A DNA stretch of 64,000 nt from Oryzias latipes (taxonomy: Eukaryota; Chordata; Actinopteri; Beloniformes; Adrianichthyidae). Shown here one piece after another: positions 12,841 to 28,310 of this stretch. Both the position numbers and the translations under genes were made by a program. The notes under the pieces are model-generated. The model did not search any database. It was not told the origin of the DNA and saw only the letters and a list, made by a program, of their open reading frames with translations. The stretch covers positions 8,397,983-8,461,982 of the forward strand of contig NC_019859.2 of NCBI RefSeq assembly GCF_002234675.1. Reading direction: 5' to 3'. How positions within the stretch are numbered: position 1 is the stretch's first letter; every line of letters begins with the position of its first letter.

Positions 12841-13060
12841 TCAAAGGGCACGAGGGCGAAAGGGCGGGGCCACCCGGGAGCTTCGTCCAATCAGCGACGC
12901 CGCTGCAGCAGCCATATTGGAAGGAGTTCTAACTTTTGTCGCTGGGACTCCTTCAGGCGGAAGAAGACACCTGAGTTCACCTGGCGGTTCCTGGCACACG
13001 GAAAATTAAAAAATAAATAAATAAAAGCATCCCGGATCCGTTCGCGCGCCTGACGTCACA
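12841..13060 (+). promoter_or_regulatory. cisd3: cisd3 promoter region
   Basis: GC-rich sequence just upstream of the cisd3 ATG, with a GC box (GGGCGGGGC, 12862-12870), a CCAAT box in GTCCAATCAGC (12885-12895) and GCCATATTGG near 12911. There is no TATA box at a suitable distance. This pattern fits a housekeeping promoter. The transcription start is not determined. Confidence 0.55.
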
Positions 13061-17812
<4,752 letters not shown>

Positions 17813-17910
17813 GCGGCGCTGCCGGCGGTGGACCTGCCAGGGCAAACGACATCTTCTTTGCTGGTGTATTAAAAGAAAATGACTCCTACAATAAAAACAA
17901 AATAAGTGGT
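17813..17910 (+). other. cisd3: cisd3 3' UTR with AATAAA
   Basis: A short UTR follows the TGA. AATAAA at 17890-17895 is about 80 nt after the stop, giving a compact 3' end. Cleavage is assumed within the next 20-30 nt. Confidence 0.55.
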
Positions 17911-19620
17911 GGCAGTTTAACATCAATCTGGTGGTGCTTTGTATCAAGAAAGAAACAGGAAAAAAAGTACTTTTTAACCAAATTATTGACTGTAAAGCAT
18001 AAAATAATTTTTTTGTATTATCTCTGCCAAACTGTCCATATGATATTATTGTGGTTTTAATCTGACCATCAGATGACTTTTCATAGAGTATATAATCACT
18101 GTGGTGAGAAGGCTGCTGCATGTGCATATACTTGCATAAATGTCAAGAGATCGTATTGCAATAATCTACTTTGAACTGTCAATATTGAAAGTTTTATGTA
18201 ATCCTATTTATGAAGGTTTTTTTTAAATAGTAAATGATTTCTGAATTCATTCAAATTAAAGAAAAAATAGGATAAAAATGGCTTGAAATTTCTTTCCTAT
18301 TTGACAATACAGTCAATTATAAAGAGTAGCCTAGCTTTTTTTTCATATATTTCCTAAAATGTTTTATTTTGAAATAAAGGCATTTCATAAATATAGGTAA
18401 GAAATGGCTTCTAGTCATAATGGGCATGAGTTCACATAAATCTAAGTATTGTTTCACTCAAAGGACTAAATAGAACAATATGGGACATTTACATAATACA
18501 CTGTTAGTGTTTGTGAACAAAGAAGGCAAAAATAATTTAATTTATCTTAAAGGTTTGCTGCGTCAGGCAGTTGTATTAAAAAAAGAGGGAACAATACAAC
18601 CATCTGCTGGTTTGTGTTAGACAACTGCAGGCAAGCAACCAAAAAAAGCTTATGTTTGCAGACGACACTGATTTGTTGTGGGAGCAGATGGAGGAGCCTA
18701 GTGTCTGTGTGTAAATGACAGAACCTCAAGTGAAACCGTGAAGGGACAGCGAGCAGAGATGAGTCTATAGCGAATACATTTAAATCAGATTTCTTGCATT
18801 TACTTTGAAAAACAGGAACTCTTATTGAGTTACATGAGTAATATTTTGTTTTGAGGGGTGCGATGACAAGAACTTCCACCGTATTATTTTAAAGTAATCC
18901 TAATTTCAACTAAAATCTTTAAAAACTCTCCCCACCCCTGCTGAGTTATCATCTTTACTGTCAACTCTGTATTTGGAAATATCCACTCTGATTGTTTTTA
19001 CTTGATTTTACCACGTGACCACCACATTCTTCCAATTATCGCTCAGCTCTCCGGTAAAAACTATTATTTCCTCTTTACTTCAAGGTTGGTATTTATTAAG
19101 TTCGTATTGACATTTTTTATTAGTTTGTTTATCTTTGCTTGCGTTTTTAAAATTAACCCAAGTTGAGACTTCACAGTGCACGCGCGACAGATTTATGCAG
19201 CTTCAGCACGACAACGAACGTGAACAAGCTCGCGACCAAGCTGTCACCCAGAAACAAGCGCGAGGAGCTACGGCGTTCAAGGTAAAAGTGCGCATGTCAG
19301 TTAAAGAAAAGACCCGTGTTAATCAGAACATACTGCCGTGAAGGAATGCACCTGCGGAGAGACCGGGCGGGAAGTTTAAACGGTAACTAGTGATGTGATG
19401 AAAATAACTTTACGTTGTTTTTATTTTTAGGTACAAAATCGTGTTTTTTTTTAACGTCTGTAGTTAAAAGTTCCGGCTGGTATGGCGGACTGAGCGGACG
19501 TCTCTCGCTAAACTCGCGCCTTTTGCCCCGATTTGCACGGTAAATGTCAGAAATTGAAAACTGAGAGAGAACGGTTTGAATAGAAACCAGTTGCGCGTTG
19601 ACTGTATTTGTTTGGAAGAA
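17911..19620. other. Intergenic, no gene seen
   Basis: AT-rich DNA downstream of cisd3. Around 19.13-19.62 kb the composition becomes more GC-rich. That part may be the 5' region of the L1-type relic that follows, because ORF1 starts at 19651, but I cannot fix the element's 5' end. Confidence 0.4.
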
Positions 19621-19650
19621 ACATCTTGGTGAGTTTATCTTTTTGCTCAA

Positions 19651-20426
19651 ATGGCGTCAAAGAAAACAAGTCCGAAGCAAGCTACAATGCTGCCGTCAAC
19701 CATGTGCGAGCATGACTATAGTCAGATGGACGTCGCTTCCAGCATGAAAAGAAAAGCACCAACAACTCCCACAAAATCCACGGGACCATCTTTGAAGGGA
19801 AAAGCGGGACAGGAGTCAACTTCCAGATCTGATGATGCTGTTTTGGCTGCAATCGAAAGACTAACGTCCAAAATAGAGGACTTCGGAAGTCAGCTGCGTG
19901 AAAACACAATAATGGTGGCGATCATCACGCGGCTGAAATAAAGGACTGCAAGACAAAGATCGCAACGATGGAAAGAGGAATCCCCAGGATTGTGAAGGAG
20001 AACCAAGAACTGAAGGAAAAAGTTGCAGATCTGGAAAGATACAAACGAAGATGGAACTTGAAAATTCATGGTCTGGAAAAAAAGATGTTGAGAACATCAG
20101 AGAACATGTGGTTGGAATCTTGTCCAAAAATCGCACCACAATGGGCAGACGTGATGGACACGACGGTGGACACGGTTCATCGACTGGAGAGGAGGGAGGG
20201 AGGAAGACATCACCAGGTGATCCTGCTGTTCGAGATGCTTTCTGGAAGATCACCAAGAACTGCCAGACCTGCAAAGACCTGGGGATCCACTTCAAGGAGG
20301 ACTTCAATAAAGCAGACCGAGAAGCTCGAGCGGCCATCTGGCCCAAGATGGAGCAGAAGGGAAGAACGTCTACTACAGAGGGACCATGTGGGATACATCA
20401 ACGGGACTAGGGTCACTGTGGAGTGA
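19651..20426 (+). pseudogene. LINE ORF1 (L1-type RNA-binding protein) relic
   Basis: Starts MASKKTSPKQATMLPSTMCE, then a basic Ser/Thr-rich N-terminus, a coiled coil (ENQELKEKVADLERYKRR) and the L1 ORF1 core motif NLKIHGLE, continuing with DTVHRLERREGGRHHQVIL and KADREARAAIWPKMEQ. The pieces lie in at least two frames (19651, 19968 and 20051 starts), so several indels have broken the gene. The family protein coats LINE RNA in ribonucleoprotein particles. Confidence 0.75.
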
Positions 20427-20751
20427 AATATTTACAAGGAGGTGACATACATATTTCGCGCTATTGAGTTCATAGGTTTTTATTTAAATTATTTATTTCT
20501 AAGGTTTAATATTTAAGTCACTTTGTTTACATAATAGAGCAAATCTAAGTTAAGTATTTTATCCTTTATATTTTTTACATTTTAACAAGAAGGATTTTTT
20601 CTAAGCTGTGAAAGGTTTTAATCAGTATGTTTCCATAATTTGTAAAAACAATTTCTATTGTTTTCCAGGTAAAATTCTCAGTTTCATATTTAGTAAATAG
20701 TTAGGGGCGCAGCTAACCCTTTATTTAAGAAACCAGCTTCTTTTATCCTAA

Positions 20752-22970
20752 ATGTTCTCTTTTTTTGTTGTTTACTTCCTTTTTTCTGTTTTCTTTATGT
20801 CTTTAAGTTCTGTGTGGTCTTTTATTTCACTAAATTCTGGGGGTATTAGGGATTATGGTAAAAGAAAATCACTTTTCTTGTTTTGCAAAAGCCAAAAAGT
20901 TCAATGTTGTTGTCTACAAGAAACTCACTCTAATGAGAATGATGAGAAGTTTTGGTCCAATCAGTGGGGAGATAAAATCCTTTTTTTTCTCATGGCACCA
21001 ACCGGTCAGCAGGGGTCGCTATCTTACTAAATAATTTTTCTGGCAAGCTTTTAGTTATAAAAAGAGACGGTTCTGGTCACTGGTTAATTTGTGTTTTTAT
21101 GAAAGATGATAAATTTGTTATTCTGGGAAATGTATATGGATACAACTCTGCAGCACAAAACAAAATCATGTTTTTAGACTTTACAAACTCTTAAAGAACC
21201 AAACCAAAGATATCCTAACAGTAACCTCATCATTGGAGGTGATTTTAATATGATGGAAGATGAATACCTTCACAGATTTCCTTCAGCGTTTCAAAACCAT
21301 CATTATAATCCAGTTCTTCTTCATTTATGTAGAGATTTAAATATTTCCGATGTCTGGCGCCATGATAATCCTGATGCTCAAGCGTTCACTTTAAACCAGA
21401 TGGATCTGCTAAATCTAGGTTGGATTTTTGGTTGACATATGAAAATCAACAGAATTTTACACCAATAGCTCATATTTCCCTTGCACCATTAACCGACCAC
21501 TCTATGATCAAGCTCATTATTCAACCTTGCAATTATCCTAAAAACAAAGGTCACGGGAAGTTCAACTCTAGTCTATTAGAGAATGAAGTTTATTCTCAGG
21601 TGATTATAAATGAAATTCAAAGGATAACTAACAACAGTTCACCACTCAGAGCGACACATGGGAGTTTTTCAAATTCAAAGCAAGACAGATTTCAATAACT
21701 CACAGCAAAAGATTGAGCAGAGATGGTCAACAAAAAGAAATGGAAATGATCAGAGAAAATAACTCTTATTTGTTGTAAATCTCTATTGAGTGAAGGTGAG
21801 GAACAGAGACTTGCATTACTGCAAACCTCACTGAACAAGATGTACATTTCCAAAGCCAAATGTGCTTTTATTAGATCTAGAGCTAAATGGGTTGAAGAGG
21901 GAGAAAAAAGTTCAGCTTACTTTTGTAGACTGGAAAAAAGGCAACAAGAGAAGAATGCCTATAACAGATTGCTAACTAATGGCAGGGAAAGTACAAATAC
22001 GGAGGAAATTAACATAGAAATTTTACAGTGGGCTGCACTTTTGTTCTTATTCATCACAGGATGCTGATCGCTTTTTTAATCACATTAAGGATTTGGCTCC
22101 TAAAGTGGATGAAAACTTTAAAAAATGATGTGAAGTCACTTACCGTGAACTTTTACAGACATTTTTGGGAACACTTGAAAGAGCAGTTTTTGTTGGTCAT
22201 AAAGGAAATTTCTGAGTTGAACATCCTTCCAACCACCATGAAGCAGGGCGTCATTACCCTGATTCCTAAACCTGGGAAAGACGCCAGACTAATTGATAAT
22301 TTGAGGCCAATATCCCTATTTGTGATTATAAAATTCTAACCAACATTTATGCCTTTAGATTAAAAACAAGACTGAATCAGATCATCTCAGACACACAATC
22401 AGGGTTTTTAAAAGGACGATCAATTCATAATAATGTCCGGTTAGTTCTTAATTTGATTGACTATAAACAATTAATTAAAGATGATGGCTTCATTTTATTT
22501 TTAGATTTCTTTAAAGCCTTTGACACGGTTGAACACATTTGTTTCAGACAAAGGAATTACTACATATACATTTTGGTTTTCCAGAAAATAACTGTTCTTT
22601 TTGTGACATAAATATATAAAAGCTTGATCATCTGTTTTTTGAATGGATATATGTTAACAGTTTTTGGGAGGATTTTTTTTTTTCTTGGTGCTCTTCAAAG
22701 TTTCCTTTTCCTATTTCTATTCATTTACAAAAGCACATCATATTATTTGGAGTAGTTTCTGGTGATAATCTATTTGATTTGACATTCAATACTTTAATAT
22801 CTGAGACATTTTTCATTCATAAGAGCAGATTTTTAAAAATCAAACCATTATTCAATACATTTCATAAAGAGATCAGTTTATATTTTAAATCTCTGAAATT
22901 AATAAAAAACAAAAATGCAATAAAACTGTCTACTTTCATTGAAGATTACATGTTGTATAACAATCCCTAG
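20752..22970 (+). pseudogene. LINE ORF2 relic: endonuclease and partial RT
   Basis: Pieces of the apurinic endonuclease are recognisable: SLNSGGIRD (20838 on), LQETHSNENDEKFWSNQWGD, IGGDFNMMEDEYL (about 21231), ISDVWRHDNPDAQAFT and LAPLTDHSMI. The RT start follows: GVITLIPKPGKD (about 22248), RLIDNLRPISL, SGFLKGRSIHNNVRLVLNLI (about 22395-22455) and LFLDFFKAFDTVEH (about 22497-22541). Right after FGFPENN (about 22590) the frame continues as CSFCDIN, a sequence from the C-terminal zinc-knuckle region. The YADD active site and roughly 500 residues are therefore deleted. Stops and frameshifts elsewhere rule out function. Confidence 0.8.
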
Positions 22971-23324
22971 TTTTGTAAACTACAATTTTAATGTTATGAT
23001 TATTACTTTTTATTTGTATCTAGTTCCTCTTTATTTCTTTCTGTTGTAACTATGTGTATATGTTTGATTGAAGTTCAATAACAAAAAAATTTTAAAAAGT
23101 TTTGAGCAGATGGTGGTCCAACACTAAATATCGTCCGGACAGCAACGTGATTTTTTTTTAGGATTTGGGTCGTTATGCGATATTTTCAAACTTATCTACG
23201 CTAGTTTTTCTTTTTTTTAACATTGATCTTTTATTTTCTGGTAGATCTATATATATATATATTCAGGTTGCGTCCCACCAAAGTGGGGTAGCCCTGACAG
23301 GGCACAAATTCTTACCTCCTCCTT

Positions 23325-23499
<175 letters not shown>

Positions 23500-23641
23500 A
23501 CTGGTCTGGTAGATACACTAGGTAAAAAAAAAAAAAAAACTTTATTATACATGACATTAATTATAAGAACATAGCCCCCCCACACACACACACACATAAA
23601 AATTTGACGACATTCTTTTGTCTCTGTTTCTTTAACATTTT

Positions 23642-24347
23642 GTTCCCTGCCTGTTCCCGTGTGGCGTTGGGGGGTTCCGACTGCCGCTGCGGCGGGGGTC
23701 TTGGGGTGGGGATGGCTGGGCACTCTCCCTCCTTCTTTTCGCGTTCCACCATCCATTTTAGAAGAACATAAACACTCACCTGAGCACAGGTGTTAGCTCA
23801 CCTTTGCACTAACAGTTTGCATGACTGAAATATTTCACACTAGTTGGTTTAAAGGCATAAGTATGCGTATGTGAACACTATCTGTTTTGTGTACATGTCG
23901 ACATGTGGACATTTTTGCAGCTAACAGGTGTGTTGATAACATTCGAGTGTGTGTGTGGACAGGCCCTGCCCTTTTTGTACTACATTTGAACCTTACCGTA
24001 ATGATAAATAACCAGTAAACTTGTCTGCTCTATGCTGCTTCATGGTCTCATCCCCCCTCCCCTCCCATTATCACCCTCCTACCCCCCTCTCTCTCTAACA
24101 TCCCTCCCTTTTTCTTCCCTTCTTTCCTTTTCCGTCTGGTCCAACACCCAAAATTTTCAAACATGGTTGAAATTAATAAAGTTTGGCCTCAATTACAAAA
24201 GGGGTTTATTCAGACATACCTCTGGTTTGTCTGAAGATTAATAACCCCTCTTGTTAAAGTAAAATATGTCCAACACAAGAGGCCCTCAGCTCTCATCTGT
24301 CTGCCCAGCTGTTGGACAGGACAAGTTAAAAAAAAAAAAAAAAAAAA
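23642..24347 (+). mobile_element. 5'-truncated LINE copy (same family as 58-64 kb)
   Basis: From about 23650 (CCTGTTCCCGTGTGGCGTTG) to the poly(A) run (24327-24347) this is the reverse complement of 58070-58800 with modest divergence by eye, including the CA-rich and pyrimidine-rich blocks and the end CAGCTGTTGGACAGGACAAG. It therefore consists only of the LINE's 3' UTR, truncated at its 5' end and ending in poly(A). A likely target duplication AACATTTT lies at 23634-23641 and 24346-24353; the second copy merges with the poly(A). Confidence 0.85.
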
Positions 24348-24353
24348 CATTTT

Positions 24354-25501
24354 ACACATCATGCATGAATTTTATAACTCGTATTACAGGGGGGGCAAAC
24401 TCAGTTGCACAGGGGGCCTAAATTTAAAACATGCTTTAGGTTTTGGGCCGAACAAGATAAACAGTTATTGAACACACTAAAGCTCAACTTTAAAACCTTT
24501 TAAACCTTTAATACTGAACTTTTTGAACATAAATATGAATAAAAACAGACAGGAATATTAATCCAGAATAACTCAAGATAAACCTTAAATAACGCATAAT
24601 ATTTTCCTCTCCATAAAAATATATCCTGTCAAAATTATACAAATATGAATATGTTGCAGAACTAAACAAACAAAGCCTGGAAATTAAAATAATTAGAAAT
24701 AAATCAAATCATTCCGTTTTCTTTGCTCTTTTGTAATTTTTTTTAGCGCTGGACTCCTGGCATCATTTTTTAACAATAAGTTCATTTCTTGGTGTGTGAC
24801 GTCCTCTGTGTGTCTTTGTGAAACATATCAGAGGGATTTGATTTTTTTAAAAACCTGTTATTGTGAATATAATTTTTAAGTCTTCTAAAACATTAAAAAC
24901 TAAATCATAGAACTCATCCGTGGGATTACTCCAAAAAGAATTGGCATTTTTCTAATTTTGTACAACATCAACAGAAAAATCCTCCAAAAAAACCCCTAAA
25001 ACATTAATAAACAAATGATCGATTGTTTATTTATGATCTCCAAAACCCAGCTGTTTTACTGCAATACCTGCTGTCTTCGTGTGAAATACTGACACCAACT
25101 AAACGACAGAAAAGACACAAAATAAAAATATCTACAATTGTTAGTTAATGACATTATTAACATGAGCTGATCCTGGCCCGCCATGATCCAGGTGTTGCCT
25201 TATCGAGGCTGCGCCCACCACGCAGCCTCTTTTCCTTCTCTAAGACAGGAGAGCGCAGCTGCGGGGGCGCCAATTCATTGGTTTTAGGCCGTTCCAAAGT
25301 CTGTGTAATAATAGATAATAGTAAACAGTGGCGCAATTTTTCCTTTTTTCCAAGCACAGGTACGCCGCCCTCTCCTTGAAGGTGATAATAACAAAGAAGT
25401 AAGATATTCTCAGAAAATGTAGAAAGTCACATTTTACATTTTATTTATATTAAAAACAGAATTCCTGCTTCTTTGCTCCAATGATCCCTTGCTGCTCTCA
25501 G
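24354..25501. other. Intergenic with hAT-like fragment, no gene seen
   Basis: Near 24390 CAGGGGGGGCAAACTCAGTT followed by GCACAGGGGGCC resembles one end of a short hAT element, but no partner end is visible. The rest is AT-rich. A CAG/GTACGC donor-like site near 25358 and a short ATG frame at 25181 could belong to a lost first exon of the cisd3-like locus. I cannot support either. Confidence 0.4.
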
Positions 25502-25878
25502 GTCCGCCTGTCCACTCTCCCTCCTGATCCCGTCATCCCCTCTAAGAAGCCCTTCAAGGTGGAACTTTCCGGAGGAAAACGTTACTCGTGGTGCAGCTGT
25601 GGACTCAGCAGGAAGCAGGTAGGGCCTCTCGGAAGTTCGGCAGGTTCAAATCCTGTTTGTCCTCTGATGGGTTCCGGTCCGCCTCCCAGCCCTTCTGCGA
25701 CGGATCGCAAAAAACCCAAGCCAGCCGTTTTTTTATGCCACTCCGCTTCGTCCAGGAGGAAGGCGGCGCCATCTGGCTGTGTTGATGCAAACCTACCAAC
25801 AAGCCACCGTTCTGCGACGGAACCCACAAGCAGAACTTCGTCGTGTCTGCCTTGCTGCACCGACACTTGGAGTCCTGA
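25502..25878 (+). pseudogene. cisd3-like paralogue with in-frame TGA, probable pseudogene
   Basis: Two exons, 25502-25618 (117 nt) and 25690-25878 (189 nt), have exactly the lengths and phases of cisd3 exons 2 and 3. They are separated by a 71-bp GT-AG intron, so this is not a retrocopy. The first encodes PSKKPFKVELSGGKRYSWCS, then CGLSRKQ; the second starts PFCDGSQ and later reads CKPTNKPPFCDGTHK. Two lesions stand out. The histidine ligand of the first CDGSH is Gln (CDGSQ), and the codon between the two Cys of the second motif is TGA (25783-25785), where cisd3 has Ala. The frame then continues 30 codons to a normal stop. I see no first exon. Either it is a young pseudogene or, less likely, the TGA is recoded or a sequence error. 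Confidence 0.7.
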
Positions 25879-25939
25879 CAGGAAGTGCCGTCGCACCAAC
25901 ACTGACTAGCTCAGTTTTCATCAATCTCTGAAATTAAGG

Positions 25940-27370
25940 CTATGTCCAAATTCCCACCCTAACCCCTACATAGTGTACTGATCAGTACGTGATCAGGACT
26001 TTACAACACAGAGCCCAGGAGGTGCCCACAAGCTCTGTTGGAAAGAAGAACAACATATCGGTCAAGCCCTCCGAACCTGTGGATATCCCAACTGAGCATT
26101 CACCAGATCCGCACATACAAGAAAACAAGACAAGAAGGAACAAGAGCCAAAAAGGAACAGTATTTCAATTCTCATTTCATATCTCAGGCCTGTCTGAAAA
26201 ACTAAAAAGGATTTTCAGACAACATAACATCCCAGTTCATCTCAAACCAGTTAATACTCTGACAAAAACTGGTTCATCCAAAGTATAAAAATTCCTAGCT
26301 ACAAACAGAGTAATGTTGTGTACTCTATCCACTGCAAAGAGAACTGCAATGAGGAGAAACCAAAAAACATTTAACAAAAAATATCTATTTAACAACATCG
26401 CAGAGCCAACCCAAGTGGACCTGAGTCTGCAGTACATCTCCACCTGAAGGCCACAAACCACTCGTACGAGGACAGTGAAGTCCGAATTCTAGCCAGAGAG
26501 AAAGGATGGTTTGAGCGAGGAGTGAAAGAAGCCATCTCAAGAAGAATAAACCTTCTCTTAATAAAAATGGTGGTCTCAGGTTTATTCTTCCATCCATCTG
26601 CGGCAGTGTTCTGAAACCCAAACAAACGGAACCAGTTCCACCTGGGTCGTTAACAGCTGAAAGAGATGACCAGTTTGGGGAGGGATTCACTGGCTCCCCA
26701 ACCCCCAGCTGAGGACAAATGACTCTTAACGACCCGAAACCATGTATGCCAAGTTGACAATTCCATCCAGTTTCAAATCTGACTCCTCCCCAATGAGCAC
26801 ATATATACCAGCTCTTTTACCAGCTCATTCAGAATGGACAAAGCCTTTTGGATAAGAGGTGAAACATGTCTTCTAACATTAAAAAATTAAGTCCAGATGA
26901 CAGCCATTAAACCTACTACTATGATGGAATCAACCTGGATGAAGGAGAGTCTTCATAGACATATATAGTGCATTCACATTTTGTAGGGCTGTCCGAATCT
27001 ACAGTTCCTTAATCGAGTGCCCCAGAAACTTCCCAGAAGTCTCTGTGAAAAACCAGTGTGCATCGATGCTCACTAGATCGGCGAATATAGACCACAATGC
27101 ATTGCGTCTGAACAATTTCGGCAAAAATAATGTATTCAAATGTATTTTTTAATAAACCAATGTTTTTATCTTCAGAAGACAGTGGACTCATAATTGTTGC
27201 AAAACACTCGTATTAATTAGATTTTAACTTCGTGAAATTGTCATATTCGCCATAAAAAAAAAGATGTGAGCATTGTGTCTGAATTGCTTTTAAAATTCAT
27301 GGCACTACATAGTGCAACAAAAACTATCGTTTCTTCAGTAGTTAGGGGTTAGGGTTGGAATTTGGACAGA
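25940..27370. mobile_element. MITE with GTCCAAATTCC termini, interrupted by a PLE
   Basis: The left end TGTCCAAATTCCCACCCTAA and the right end TTAGGGTTGGAATTTGGACA are inverted repeats. The right part (26960-27370) matches the reverse complement of the element at 41773-42244 over its whole length. The left arm is cut after about 45 bp by a Penelope-like fragment. It is non-coding. Confidence 0.75.
25988..26955 (+). mobile_element. Penelope-like element fragment (GIY-YIG end), degenerate
   Basis: A broken C-terminal coding region of a Penelope-type retroelement. LSEKLKRIFRQHNIPVHLKP lies near 26190-26250, then NVVYSIHCKENCNEE near 26310-26355, which is the start of the GIY-YIG nuclease in these elements. 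In another frame come AVHLHLKATNHSYEDSEVRI (about 26430-26490), LAREKGWFERGVKEAI and a stop near 26612. The central YIG part is missing and at least one frameshift is present. The tail near 26830 (GGACAAAGCCTTTTGGATAA, then GAGGTGAAAC) is like the 3' end of fish Penelope elements as I remember them. Confidence 0.7.
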
Positions 27371-28310
27371 GCATTAAATCTTTCCTGCATGAGCTGTGGC
27401 ATTCATAAACCACATATGAAACACATTTTAGAAACTGTCTAAAATGGGTCGCCGGCACCAACCCATTTTAAATAATATGCACAAGATCAAATATACATTT
27501 AAAGGACTGAATGAGTTAAGAAAAATTGACTATGTAATTAGACTTCCGTTTTTTTTATTTAAAAAACCAAGAAGTTGCATAATCCTGAAAAAAATGAACA
27601 AAACTAAACAAAAAGCATTGAGAAAAGTTTCAAATCTTGATTTTATTGATTTTTTTTTTTAAGTCAAAAACAAGATAATTGAGTCTAATGATTTAATTCC
27701 AAAAGTTAAAATCATAAACTGAAAATGTAAAAATTTCAGTTTATACTCTAGAAGACTCATCCAGAAAAAAATAAACTTAAAATTTTAATGGCAAAAGCAT
27801 TATTTTAAGAGTTATAAGGAAGAAGGAATCATGAAAGAAATTCCTAAATCGGAGTTTAGACAATATTTGTCAAATTTCTGAGGAAAAAAAAGTTGCATTT
27901 TATTTTTAATTCATATCCTAATATTTGAATTTTAACTTCACATTGTGATCATAAAATGTCTGTTAAATTAAAAAACATGTTATCCAATATAAAAAAAATT
28001 CATAAACATGATTCTGCTCGTTATTGTTGGACATCTACAAACTGTCGCACTTCATTTTTTTCTGTCATAAACGGCATATTTGAGTTCTTCTTGAAATTAA
28101 AATTTAGAGGGAGAAAATCCTCACATTTGACACTTTAGACATCATTAAAACTTTAAAACTCGATAATTTCATGGGTTCTCTCATCTCCCGAGTTGGCTTT
28201 ACTGTTTTAGCCTTTTATTAAAATTTGTAATCACTGTTTTTTTTTTCTTGGACTAACAATAATCCTAAAAAGCTTAACATCAAATTCATTTGACGGCCAG
28301 ACCAAGACAT
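27371..28310. other. Intergenic, no gene seen
   Basis: Very AT-rich DNA with no exon-like frame, RNA gene or repeat I recognise. It lies between the MITE and the presumed 3' end of pcgf2. Confidence 0.45.

Larger units (their letters stand above)
19621..23095 (+). mobile_element. Decayed L1/Tx1-type LINE with internal deletion
   Basis: Degraded ORF1 (19651-20426) and ORF2 (20752-22970) in the sense orientation, followed by an A-rich end (AATAACAAAAAAATTTTAAAA near 23080-23100). Several frameshifts and stops interrupt both frames, and much of the reverse transcriptase is missing. The family differs from the LINE at 58-64 kb, since the C-terminal ORF2 residues (AIKLSTFIEDYMLYNNP) are unlike that element's. 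The 5' end is uncertain. Confidence 0.8.

Noticed and set aside
25783..25785. Selenocysteine codon in the cisd3-like locus as the main call
   Set aside because: The C-TGA-C context is suggestive, but I see no SECIS-like element in the short 3' region before a MITE, another ligand is already lost (CDGSQ) and no first exon is visible. It is kept only as an alternative.
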